From Pirellulaceae bacterium (GTDB lineage: Bacteria > Planctomycetota > Planctomycetia > Pirellulales > Pirellulaceae): a DNA stretch of 64,000 nt. How positions within the stretch are numbered: position 1 is the first letter of the stretch; every line of letters starts with the position of its first letter. Both the position numbers and the translations under genes were made by a program. The stretch lies in the NCBI GenBank assembly GCA_019636385.1, contig JAHBXT010000004.1, forward strand, positions 434,001 through 498,000, given 5' to 3'. Shown here piece after piece: positions 36,063-44,073 of this stretch. Below the pieces are notes generated by a model. It did no database searches and was not told the DNA's origin. It worked only from the letters and a program-made list of their open reading frames with translations.

Positions 36063-36536
36063 CTAGTGCAGCGTTTGGCTGATGACTCGGTAGCTCCAGA
36101 GCATGACGGCAGCAAAGCCCGTGATCAGCACTGCCGAGTACAATAGCACGATAACTGTCCACACCGCTTTTTCGAGCCGCGAGAATACCGGACTGCCCCA
36201 CAACAGCGGCAATCCCAGAAACATCATCGCCAGGAAGATGATCGCTAAGACGAGTTTGCGATTATGCAGCAATTCGCTCAGTCCCGTGGAACGGCGAGAG
36301 CTGCCAGACTGCGAGGCACCCGGAGCCTGACCGCCTGTTTGTCCAGCAACTTCAACGATCGAACTGTCAATGGGCGGTTCATTCACCTTGTGTGTACCTT
36401 TGCGTTGTCGATATCGGCGATCGGACTTTGTCACTGCCAGCGGGCTGGACGGCGCAGAAATCCTGGAAAAATCGGCGACAGCCTTATCTAGCATTGTAAA
36501 GAATCCGCTCTTGCGAAAAATTGCCTTCCTTGCCAT
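36063..36536 (-). CDS. Small membrane protein with two transmembrane segments
   Basis: The 157-residue protein has a basic, Ser/Gly-rich N-terminal half without recognised motif. Two hydrophobic segments follow, at about 94-113 (LVLAIIFLAMMFLGLPLLWG) and 125-149, joined by a short loop, with a short C-terminal end. The topology is probably both ends in the cytoplasm. It lies between an exported protein gene and thrS, divergent from thrS. No family is recognised. The ribosome binding site is weak; ATG at 36494 is a possible shorter start. Confidence 0.65.
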   Translation of the reverse strand: MARKAIFRKSGFFTMLDKAVADFSRISAPSSPLAVTKSDRRYRQRKGTHKVNEPPIDSSIVEVAGQTGGQAPGASQSGSSRRSTGLSELLHNRKLVLAIIFLAMMFLGLPLLWGSPVFSRLEKAVWTVIVLLYSAVLITGFAAVMLWSYRVISQTLH

Positions 36537-36719
36537 TCTTTGGCGAACTTTCGCAAGTCGCAGCGACTCTGTAGATTTGGCCTGTAACTTGCGGAAACAC
36601 CCTACTGCATGCCGCCGTTTGTGAGGCGGATCAGTTCCAGTGGTCTGGAACTGACAACCAGATCACCTTTCTTCAAGCTCGCCTTTTTGGCACAGGATGC
36701 CGCGAGCGGGAGAGCTAGT

Positions 36720-38909
36720 ATGCTGCAAGTTCAATTGCCTGATGGTTCATTAGTCGAACATCCAGACTCGGCTTCCGCTTTGGATGTGGCTGTCAAAATT
36801 GGCCCGCGGCTGGCCAAAGCCGTCGTGGCTGCCAAGATCGAGGACCGCATTGTCGATGCGCGGCGCCCGCTGACCGATTTTACTTCAGCCAATCCAATCC
36901 CGCTGCGTCTGCTGACCGACAAAGACACCGAATCGCTGGACGTTCTGCGTCACTCCTGCGCCCACGTTATGGCGCGAGCCGTCATGCGATTGTTTCCGGG
37001 TGTTTCACTAGCTTTTGGACCCACGATTCAAAACGGTTTCTATTACGATTTCGATCTGCCGCATAAGCTTAGCGAAGCTGACTTTGAGGCGATTGAACGT
37101 GAGATGTCTCAGATCATTCAGCAAGCCGAGACGTTCGATCAATTCTCGCTGCCGCGCGATCAAGCGGTGCAGTTGTGCAGTGACCTGAAACAGGCGCTTA
37201 AGGTCGAGCACATCCAGACCGGTCTGGCTGATCATGCTCAATTGGGTTTCTATCGCCAGGGCGAATTCGTCGACTTGTGTCGAGGCCCTCACATTCCTGA
37301 CGCCAGCCACATTAAAGCCTTTAAGCTGTTGAACGTTGCTGGAGCTTACTGGAAGGGCGACGCTCAAGGCAAACAACTCCAGCGGCTGTACGGCACCGCC
37401 TGGTTCAGCGCCAAGGATCAACAAGCCTACTTGGATCAAATCGAAGAGGCCAAGCGCCGCGATCACCGCGTGTTGGGTAAAAAGATGGGCTTGTTTCACA
37501 TTACGCCCGATGTCGGCCAAGGCCTGTGCCTGTGGCTGCCTAAGGGCGCCCGAGTCCGCGTTTTGCTGGAGGACTTCTTGCGCACCGAATTGATGCGACG
37601 CGGTTATGAGCCGGTCTACAGTCCACACGTGGGACGGGTTGAACTGTATGAAACCAGCGGCCACTTTCCTTACTACCGCGAAAGCCAGTTCCCGCCGTTG
37701 TTTTGCGAACCCGCTGGAGGTTTGATCGACGCTTGGATTGACCGCCTGCGCGGCGAGCAAGGCTTGACCGTTGCCGACGAACGACAGTTGAGCGATGCCG
37801 CCAGCGTCCTGGGGGTCGACCTGCCCGACTACAATCCGACAGCCCCCATCGCAGATCGCATCGCTGTCCTAGAAGCTTGGCAGCGGCAGCACGAACGGTA
37901 TCTGCTCAAGCCCATGAACTGCCCGCATCATGCGCAGATGTTTCGTGCTCAACCGCGCTCCTACAAACAACTGCCCTTGCGACTCATGGAATTCGGCACC
38001 GTCTATCGCCATGAACAGACCGGTGAATTGAATGGAATGTTGCGCGTGCGCGGGTTGACTCAGGACGATGCTCACATCTTCTGCACGCCGGATCAAGTCG
38101 AAGATGAATTCCGCAACACGATCGAACTGGTGCGCTTCGTGCTGGAAAGTGTGGGACTGACAGACTATCGCGTTCAGTTGTCGCTCCGCGACCCGGGCAG
38201 CGACAAATACGTTGGCAGCGAGGAGAATTGGGCCAAGGCCGAAGCTGCGCTGCGTAATGTGCTGGATGCCAGTGGACTGAGCTACACAGCCGCCGAGGGT
38301 GAGGCTGCATTTTACGGCCCCAAGGCGGACTTCATGGTCCGCGATTGCATCGGTCGACAATGGCAATTGGGTACAGTGCAACTAGACTATAACTTGCCGG
38401 AACGATTCAAGCTGGAATACGTCGGACCGGATAACGCCATGCACCGACCGGTGATGATTCATCGCGCCCCGTTCGGATCCATGGAACGTTTTGTAGGCAT
38501 GTTAATCGAACACTTTGCGGGCGCGTTTCCGCTGTGGTTAGCTCCAGAGCAGGTTCGCATCTTGCCGCTGAGCGAGAAGTCAAACGACTATGCCTACGAA
38601 TTGGAGCGGACGATGACTGCAGCGGGTCTACGCGTCAGCACCGACGCACGTGGAGCTAAAGTGCAGGCCAAGATTCGCGATGCCCAGTTGGAACTGATCC
38701 CGTACATGGCCGTGGTCGGCCCCAAAGAGCAACAGGCCGGCGCGTTGGCGCTACGCGATCGCATCGACGGTGATCTGGGGGCTATGCCCATCGCACAAGC
38801 CATGAACAAACTGCTGGACGAGGTCGCTCGGCGAACCATCCGGCAGGTCGCTCAGCCACCGGCTGAGCCTGGACAACCCGAGTTGGCCGGAACCAGTTTT
38901 GAATACTAG
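36720..38909 (+). CDS. thrS: Threonyl-tRNA synthetase with an insertion in the catalytic domain
   Basis: The 729-residue enzyme charges tRNA(Thr). A TGS domain at 1-62 is followed by the N2 editing domain (HSCAHVMARAVM near 80 and CRGPHIPDASHIKAF near 184) and the class II core. That core keeps the zinc ligands Cys in MNCPHH, His in QDDAHIFC and His in MIHRAPFGS. The anticodon-binding domain ends the protein. Between FPPLF (about 325) and YLLKPMNCPHH (about 393) there are some 65 residues, where most ThrRS have 10-15. This accounts for the extra length. The ATG at 36720 has a GGGAG site; a longer open frame upstream is rejected. Confidence 0.95.
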   Translation: MLQVQLPDGSLVEHPDSASALDVAVKIGPRLAKAVVAAKIEDRIVDARRPLTDFTSANPIPLRLLTDKDTESLDVLRHSCAHVMARAVMRLFPGVSLAFGPTIQNGFYYDFDLPHKLSEADFEAIEREMSQIIQQAETFDQFSLPRDQAVQLCSDLKQALKVEHIQTGLADHAQLGFYRQGEFVDLCRGPHIPDASHIKAFKLLNVAGAYWKGDAQGKQLQRLYGTAWFSAKDQQAYLDQIEEAKRRDHRVLGKKMGLFHITPDVGQGLCLWLPKGARVRVLLEDFLRTELMRRGYEPVYSPHVGRVELYETSGHFPYYRESQFPPLFCEPAGGLIDAWIDRLRGEQGLTVADERQLSDAASVLGVDLPDYNPTAPIADRIAVLEAWQRQHERYLLKPMNCPHHAQMFRAQPRSYKQLPLRLMEFGTVYRHEQTGELNGMLRVRGLTQDDAHIFCTPDQVEDEFRNTIELVRFVLESVGLTDYRVQLSLRDPGSDKYVGSEENWAKAEAALRNVLDASGLSYTAAEGEAAFYGPKADFMVRDCIGRQWQLGTVQLDYNLPERFKLEYVGPDNAMHRPVMIHRAPFGSMERFVGMLIEHFAGAFPLWLAPEQVRILPLSEKSNDYAYELERTMTAAGLRVSTDARGAKVQAKIRDAQLELIPYMAVVGPKEQQAGALALRDRIDGDLGAMPIAQAMNKLLDEVARRTIRQVAQPPAEPGQPELAGTSFEY

Positions 38910-38948
38910 CAGCCAACCGCGCATCTCCAGAATTTCCCAAGTCTCAAC

Positions 38949-40325
38949 ATGTCTCACATTTCCGGCTCTCCCCTGCGACACAATCTGCGCGTGTCTACCG
39001 CCGACGCTACGTCATTTGGCGTCATGGTTGGTGTTGGCGAAACGTATTTACCCGCCTTTGCGCTAGCCATTGGTTTGGGCGAAGTCACTGCAGGATTGGT
39101 CGGCAGCGTTCCGCTGCTGATGGGCGGTGTGTTGCAAGCGATATCGCCGTGGATACTGCGGCGCGGCGTGAGCGAGCAAGTGTGGGTTGTCGGCGCTTCA
39201 ATCCTGCAGGGCTGTGCTTTCATTCCACTGTTCATTGCCGCTATCTATGGCCAAATGAGCGCTTGGGGATTGATGTTGTGCGCATCGTTGTACTGGGCCG
39301 GGGGGCTGGCTGGCGGCCCGGCTTGGAATAGCTGGATCGACAAGCTAGTGCCTAAACCCATTCGCGCTAACTACTTTGCCGGCCGCACTCGGGCCTCGCA
39401 GATTGCAACCTGCTGTGGATTCTTGGGAGCCGGCATGTTGCTGCAAATCGGCCGGCCGGGCGGCTGGGAGATCCAAACCTTTGCCATCTTGTTCGCCGTC
39501 GCCTGGTTAGCACGATCCTACTCCGTATTGATGTTGGCCTCACACCGCGCACCAGCGGCCAAACCACTGCGCAAGCTCTTGCCCAGTGGCATACCTGCCG
39601 CCAGCGCGACCTCTGCCAGCCTAGCGCAGCGTGAAGGCAGCATCGTCAGCCCGCGCAATTTGATTCTGTACTTGGCGCTGGTTCAGGGGATGGTTCAAGT
39701 CTCCGGACCGTTCTACACCCCGTATATGCTCAAGCACTTGCAGCTCAGCTATTGGGCGTTTGCCGTATTGATCGCCACTGCTTTTGTCGCCAAGATCGTC
39801 GCACTGGCGAGCTGGGGCAAATTCGCCAAGCGGTTTGGCGCTCAGCGACTACTTCTGCTGGGCGGCGCGATGATTGTGCCAGCTCCCGTACTGTGGATTT
39901 TTTCATCCAACTACACTTGGCTGTTAACAGTCCAGACGCTCAGCGGCATCGGCTGGGCGGCATATGAATTGGGTTTTTTCTTGCTGCTGTTTGATTCCTT
40001 GCCCATCGTTCGCCGTGTACGACTACTGACCATCTACAACTTGGCCAACACTTCAGCCTGGTGTTGTGGAGCACTGGTCGGCGGTCTGGTGTTGTTTCAA
40101 TTGGGCGCCAGCCAATTCGGTTATTTCACGTTGTTCGGCATATCGGCCAGCGGCCGAGCATTGGCACTGCTGTTTCTGCTGGCCAGTTGTGGACTGTCGT
40201 CACAGGTCATCCAGCAAACGGGCCGACGGCTGTTGCGACGAGCCACTACTTACCCCGGCGCGGCGGTGGCCCCAAAAGCGATCCGAGCCAAACGCAGCGA
40301 CCGCAATCAAGACTTGGCCGCATAG
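38949..40325 (+). CDS. Major facilitator superfamily transporter
   Basis: This 458-residue protein has about twelve hydrophobic segments from residue 22 to 425. The central cytoplasmic loop (about 198-228) is rich in Ala, Ser and Lys. GGVLQAISPWILRRGVSEQVW, at the junction of helices 2 and 3, corresponds to MFS motif A. GRTRASQIATCCGFLG marks helix 4/5. The C-terminal 30 residues are basic. The substrate cannot be assigned. It begins 39 bases after thrS and could be co-transcribed, although nothing else links them. A strong hairpin terminator follows at 40422. Confidence 0.88.
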   Translation: MSHISGSPLRHNLRVSTADATSFGVMVGVGETYLPAFALAIGLGEVTAGLVGSVPLLMGGVLQAISPWILRRGVSEQVWVVGASILQGCAFIPLFIAAIYGQMSAWGLMLCASLYWAGGLAGGPAWNSWIDKLVPKPIRANYFAGRTRASQIATCCGFLGAGMLLQIGRPGGWEIQTFAILFAVAWLARSYSVLMLASHRAPAAKPLRKLLPSGIPAASATSASLAQREGSIVSPRNLILYLALVQGMVQVSGPFYTPYMLKHLQLSYWAFAVLIATAFVAKIVALASWGKFAKRFGAQRLLLLGGAMIVPAPVLWIFSSNYTWLLTVQTLSGIGWAAYELGFFLLLFDSLPIVRRVRLLTIYNLANTSAWCCGALVGGLVLFQLGASQFGYFTLFGISASGRALALLFLLASCGLSSQVIQQTGRRLLRRATTYPGAAVAPKAIRAKRSDRNQDLAA

Positions 40326-40421
40326 ACGACCGGTCGCTTCTAAGCCACAATACTACGCAGGCTGCACATGACTGCTGTGCTTGCTCGACGCCGCCTTTGC
40401 GTACTTCCGGTCGATCACCAC

Positions 40422-40474
40422 CCGCAGCGTTAGCGAGGGACCAAGCTTGCCCCTTCGCTAACGCTGCGGTTTTT
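40422..40474 (+). terminator. Rho-independent terminator
   Basis: CCGCAGCGTTAGCGA (40422-40436) pairs perfectly with TCGCTAACGCTGCGG (40455-40469), and GGG/CCC can extend the stem into the loop. Five T follow at 40470-40474. It ends the MFS transporter transcript before the next gene's ribosome binding site. Confidence 0.85.
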
Positions 40475-40517
40475 GGCGACCCGTGCTACTGCTCACACTC
40501 AACCGGAGAACAATTCG

Positions 40518-41636
40518 ATGCCACGACCTCTGAACGTAGCCATGATTGGCTTGGGATTTGGAGCCGAATTCATTCCCATTTATCAAGCGCTGCCCAGCAC
40601 CAACGTCCTGGCTGTTTGTCGCCGCGATCCGGCGGAACTGGCCAAGTGTGCCCAGCAATTTGGCATCGACCGCCGATATGCTAACTACGATCAAGTTCTG
40701 GCCGATCCCGATGTGGACTTTGTGCATATCAACAGCCCGATCAACGACCACGCCTGGATGTCGCTGAAAGCCTTAGACGCTGGCAAGCACGTCATGTGCA
40801 CCGTTCCGATGGCTACGACGATCGATGAGTGTCGGCAAATTGTCGAAAAGGTTAAAGCCACCGGCCTGAAGTACATGATGGCCGAAACAGTGGTCTACAG
40901 TCGCGAATTTTTGTTCATCAAACAGATGTACGACTCTGGCGAACTAGGCAAGATTCAACACTTGGCCGCCTCGCACCCGCAAGACATGGACGGTTGGCCT
41001 GAGTATTGGCAGAAGATGATTCCTATGCACTACGCCACGCACGTTGTCAGCCCCTGCTTGGGACTGGTTGACGGCTTGGCCCAGTACGTGAGCTGCTTTG
41101 GATCAGGCACCGTCCGCGATGACATCGCCCGGCAATCAGGCAATCGCTTCGCTGTGGAAACCTGTCACATCAAGATCAAAGACAGCGACCTGACAGCTCA
41201 CATCTGGCGATTTCTGTACGATGTTGCCCGTCAGTATCGCGAAAGTTTTGACGTGTACGGCACCAACAAGAGTTTTGAATGGACGCTGATCGAACACGAG
41301 CCGCACGTGATTCACACGGCCAAGAAGCCTGAACCTGAAATTCCAGAAAAGATCCAGGTGCCGGACTTTGCTTGGCGACTGCCCAAGGAAATCCAGCGAT
41401 TCACGTTACCTTCACAGATTCACGATGCGCATCACCTATCCTTCATTCAAGGCGGTGGCCACGGCGGTTCGCATCCGCATTTAGTCCATGAGTTCGTCAG
41501 TGCGCTACTCGAGGACCGCGATCCGCGCCCGGGCGCTATCACCAGCGCGAACTGGACATGCGTAGGCATCTGCGCTCATCAATCAGCACTCCAGGGTGGC
41601 CAGATCGTCAACCTGCCCGAATTTACTCTCGGCTGA
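40518..41636 (+). CDS. Gfo/Idh/MocA family oxidoreductase (second copy)
   Basis: The 372-residue protein has an N-terminal Rossmann motif, AMIGLGFGAEF (residues 7-17). The position of the usual EKP motif reads HVMCTVPMATTIDE (about 94-107). The catalytic Lys is therefore replaced by Val-Pro context, as in some subgroups of the family. The C-terminal domain keeps EFLFIKQMYDSGELGKIQHL and ends CAHQSALQGG. The substrate is unknown; the protein is divergent from the copy at 1959-3089. The ATG at 40518 has a GGAG site; a frame opening at 40473 is rejected. It stands alone after a terminator. Confidence 0.88.
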   Translation: MPRPLNVAMIGLGFGAEFIPIYQALPSTNVLAVCRRDPAELAKCAQQFGIDRRYANYDQVLADPDVDFVHINSPINDHAWMSLKALDAGKHVMCTVPMATTIDECRQIVEKVKATGLKYMMAETVVYSREFLFIKQMYDSGELGKIQHLAASHPQDMDGWPEYWQKMIPMHYATHVVSPCLGLVDGLAQYVSCFGSGTVRDDIARQSGNRFAVETCHIKIKDSDLTAHIWRFLYDVARQYRESFDVYGTNKSFEWTLIEHEPHVIHTAKKPEPEIPEKIQVPDFAWRLPKEIQRFTLPSQIHDAHHLSFIQGGGHGGSHPHLVHEFVSALLEDRDPRPGAITSANWTCVGICAHQSALQGGQIVNLPEFTLG

Positions 41637-41645
41637 TTCAACTTC

Positions 41646-41711
41646 GTAGCTACGCCCACCATTACCTGGACAATCCACTTCCCCACACCACTATCTGGCT
41701 CAAGTAGCTAC
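41646..41711. repeat. Imperfect hairpin repeat bounded by GTAGCTAC
   Basis: GTAGCTAC occurs at 41646-41653 and again at 41704-41711. CCACC and CTGG elements lie between them, in the same order as in the repeat at 6058-6116. The site lies between two convergent genes. Relation to the other repeats is probable, not certain. Confidence 0.4.
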
Positions 41712-41742
41712 AACTTGCTAGCATCATAAGCCACAACCCCAG

Positions 41743-42177
41743 CTACGACTTGCCAGTATTCAAATTCTGCTTGATCCAAGCTTCCAGTTCATCCCAGTCA
41801 ACCGGTGGCAGATTCGACAGATCGGGGCGTAGCCGCACCGCTTCGTGAATATACACGTGCTGAATCTCGTGCTGTGTCTTGGTTGTATTCCACATCAGCA
41901 AAACGCGAATGCACATGGGCAACGATCCGGGCACCCGGATTTCGTAACCGCACAGTAGAGGAACTTCCAGCCATCCCAATTGTCGCGCCGCCAGAGCTGG
42001 GAATTCCGCATCCAGATCGCTGGTCACTGTAAATTGAGCACTGGCGATATCAGCGGCGTCGATGCCATTGCGGCGGATCACCAGCGCCAACATCTGGCGT
42101 GTAGCCTGCAATATTTCGTCGCGCGAATTGCTGGTAACAGTAGTCGCCCCGCGGACGCCTCGACAAACAACACTCAT
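41743..42177 (-). CDS. aroH: Monofunctional chorismate mutase, AroH type
   Basis: This 144-residue protein aligns with Bacillus AroH over its whole length: VCRGVRGATTV at the start, then EILQATRQML, FTVTSDLDAEFPALAAR, CIRVLLMWNT and HVYIHEAVRLRPDL. The active-site Arg residues (RGVRGAT and CIRV) and Glu of the EI segment are kept. It rearranges chorismate to prephenate in Phe/Tyr synthesis. The frame is open to 42264, but the ATG at 42177 matches the family start. The GGGAAG site is unusually close (two bases), so a slightly longer start is possible. It has a C-terminal extension of about 17 residues compared with Bacillus. Confidence 0.92.
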   Translation of the reverse strand: MSVVCRGVRGATTVTSNSRDEILQATRQMLALVIRRNGIDAADIASAQFTVTSDLDAEFPALAARQLGWLEVPLLCGYEIRVPGSLPMCIRVLLMWNTTKTQHEIQHVYIHEAVRLRPDLSNLPPVDWDELEAWIKQNLNTGKS

Positions 42178-42536
42178 CGCTTCCCAGTCACCCAACCACA
42201 TGATGTCCATCCAGCGAGCCACCGCGGCTCTACATCTGCCTGAACCCCCCGAAGAGTATAACACAACCTCGGCAAGACCAAAGTTGTGGTACTCATTTGC
42301 AGCCAGCGAGCGGTCCCAAGTACCAATTCGTCAGGGTTTTTAGGCCACCAGGCCGCTCGGTCGCCACACAAACGGCAGCCGTCAACATAAAATGGGGCGC
42401 GTTGCGGCTACCCGTGGCAGAACGCTTCAAATCCCTCATTGCCCAATGCCATTCACGCGATACGCCAGGGGGGACCAGCATATTGCGTTAACGGTTAAAC
42501 ACTCCTTTAACACGATTTCAAGACCTCGACTATTCC
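42178..42536. other. Divergent intergenic region, 359 bp
   Basis: It separates aroH (minus) from the NtrC-type regulator (plus). The frame of aroH stays open for another 29 codons, to 42264. Near the right end GTTAACGGTTAAACACTCCT is A/T-rich and may be promoter DNA. No -24/-12 sigma-54 promoter was found here by eye. Confidence 0.4.
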
Positions 42537-43991
42537 ATGTCTGACGAAAGTACTCTTGACCAAGAACGCCCGGCGGTAGACCCACGCGAATTTGCGGTAC
42601 TGATCGTCGATAACGACAAGGCCCACGCGCGGGCGATGACGGAAAGTCTCGAAAAAGTCGGCTATCGCTGCACGGTAGCCACCAGTGGCCCAGAGGGGAT
42701 TAGCCAAATCGAACGTGGCAATTTTCAGATCGTGGTCAGCGATCTTGTCATGAACGACGCCGACGGCATGCAGGTACTGCAAAAGGCCAAAAAATCGCTA
42801 CCCGATTGCGAAGTGATCCTGGTAACCGGACATGCTAGCGTGCCCACCGCCGTCGAGGCCATGCAGGAGGGGGCGTTCAACTTCCTCGAAAAGCCCATCA
42901 CACCCAATCGTCTGCGGGCCGTCACAGCCAAGGCCGTCGAAGCCGTGATGCTCAAGCAGGCCAACACCGAACTGCGGCAGCGGCTGGATGAAAAGTTTGG
43001 CTTCGAGGGCATCATCTTTGCCAGCCCCAAGATGACCGAAGTGATCGACCGTATCAAGCGCATTGCTCCCACCGACGCCACTGTGCTGATCACTGGCGAA
43101 AGCGGCACCGGCAAGGAGATGATCGCCCAAGCCATTCATCAAAATAGCCCGCGCAAGCACAAGCGACTCAAGGCCCTTAACGTCCGGGCCGTCTCCGAGC
43201 AATTGGTAGAGAGTGAACTGTTCGGACACGTCAAAGGCGCGTTTACCGACGCAGCCACCGATCGCGTAGGGGCATTTGAGTACACCGACGGCGGCTCGCT
43301 GTTCTTGGACGAAGTCGGCGACATGCCGATGAGCACACAGATCAAACTGCTGCGCGTGCTGGAAGAACATCGCATTACCCGCGTGGGCGACAACAAGGCC
43401 ATCAAAGTCAATGTGCGACTGATCAGTGCCACCAACCGGCCGTTAGAAACGATGGTCCAGCAGGGTACGTTTCGCAATGACCTGTATTACCGCCTAAATA
43501 TTGTGACCGTCCATTTACCGCCGCTCCGCGAGCGGCGCGAGGACGTTGTGCCACTGATGGATCACTTCCGCAAATTTTTTCTGAAACGCCACGGCAAGAA
43601 CGCCGCGCATTTCGCCCCAGCGGTCAGGCAACGATTCTTCGACTACGATTGGCCCGGCAATATTCGTCAACTGCGCAATTTCGTAGAGACCATGGTCGTG
43701 TTGGATACCGACGGCGTATTGGATGTCAACGACTTGCCGCCGGAACTTAGCAGCCCCGAAGACCTCCTCGCCCCGCGCGCGGCCGAGCCTTCTCTCTTGG
43801 CAGCCCCCCTACCCTCCTTCAGCGATTCATCGTTGGTTGGCAAACCCCTTGAAGAGATTGAACTCTGGGCGATCAACGAAACGCTCAAGCTAACCAACGG
43901 CAACCGAAAAAAAGCGGCCGAAATACTAAAAATCGGCGAACGAACCCTATACCGTAAACTCGACAGTCAACAGCCTGCCGAAAGCGAATAG
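42537..43991 (+). CDS. NtrC-family response regulator with an altered GAFTGA loop
   Basis: The 484-residue protein has a receiver domain (residues 20-135; phospho-acceptor Asp in VVSDLVMND, Lys in LEKPITP) and a AAA+ domain of the sigma-54 activator type. Walker A is GESGTGKEM, Walker B is GGSLFLDEVGDM, and the Arg finger region is FRNDLYYRLNIV. A Fis-type helix-turn-helix follows (NGNRKKAAEILKIGERTLYRKL). The sigma-54-contacting loop reads GAFTDA rather than GAFTGA, and the preceding conserved NCAA is NVRA. It may still activate sigma-54 RNA polymerase with a variant loop, or have lost that contact. No partner histidine kinase is adjacent. Confidence 0.92.
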   Translation: MSDESTLDQERPAVDPREFAVLIVDNDKAHARAMTESLEKVGYRCTVATSGPEGISQIERGNFQIVVSDLVMNDADGMQVLQKAKKSLPDCEVILVTGHASVPTAVEAMQEGAFNFLEKPITPNRLRAVTAKAVEAVMLKQANTELRQRLDEKFGFEGIIFASPKMTEVIDRIKRIAPTDATVLITGESGTGKEMIAQAIHQNSPRKHKRLKALNVRAVSEQLVESELFGHVKGAFTDAATDRVGAFEYTDGGSLFLDEVGDMPMSTQIKLLRVLEEHRITRVGDNKAIKVNVRLISATNRPLETMVQQGTFRNDLYYRLNIVTVHLPPLRERREDVVPLMDHFRKFFLKRHGKNAAHFAPAVRQRFFDYDWPGNIRQLRNFVETMVVLDTDGVLDVNDLPPELSSPEDLLAPRAAEPSLLAAPLPSFSDSSLVGKPLEEIELWAINETLKLTNGNRKKAAEILKIGERTLYRKLDSQQPAESE

Positions 43992-44073
43992 TCTATTACC
44001 GTCCGCGCTTCCCCTTCGCCCATGGCGGCTCACTCTGTTTCCATTACCCTTGATTGTTCACCTCTTACTCCCC

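Noticed and set aside
35797..36066. 89-residue plus-strand open frame with a hydrophobic end
   Set aside because: No ribosome binding site, no recognised family, and its end overlaps the convergent membrane protein gene. It remains possible but unsupported.
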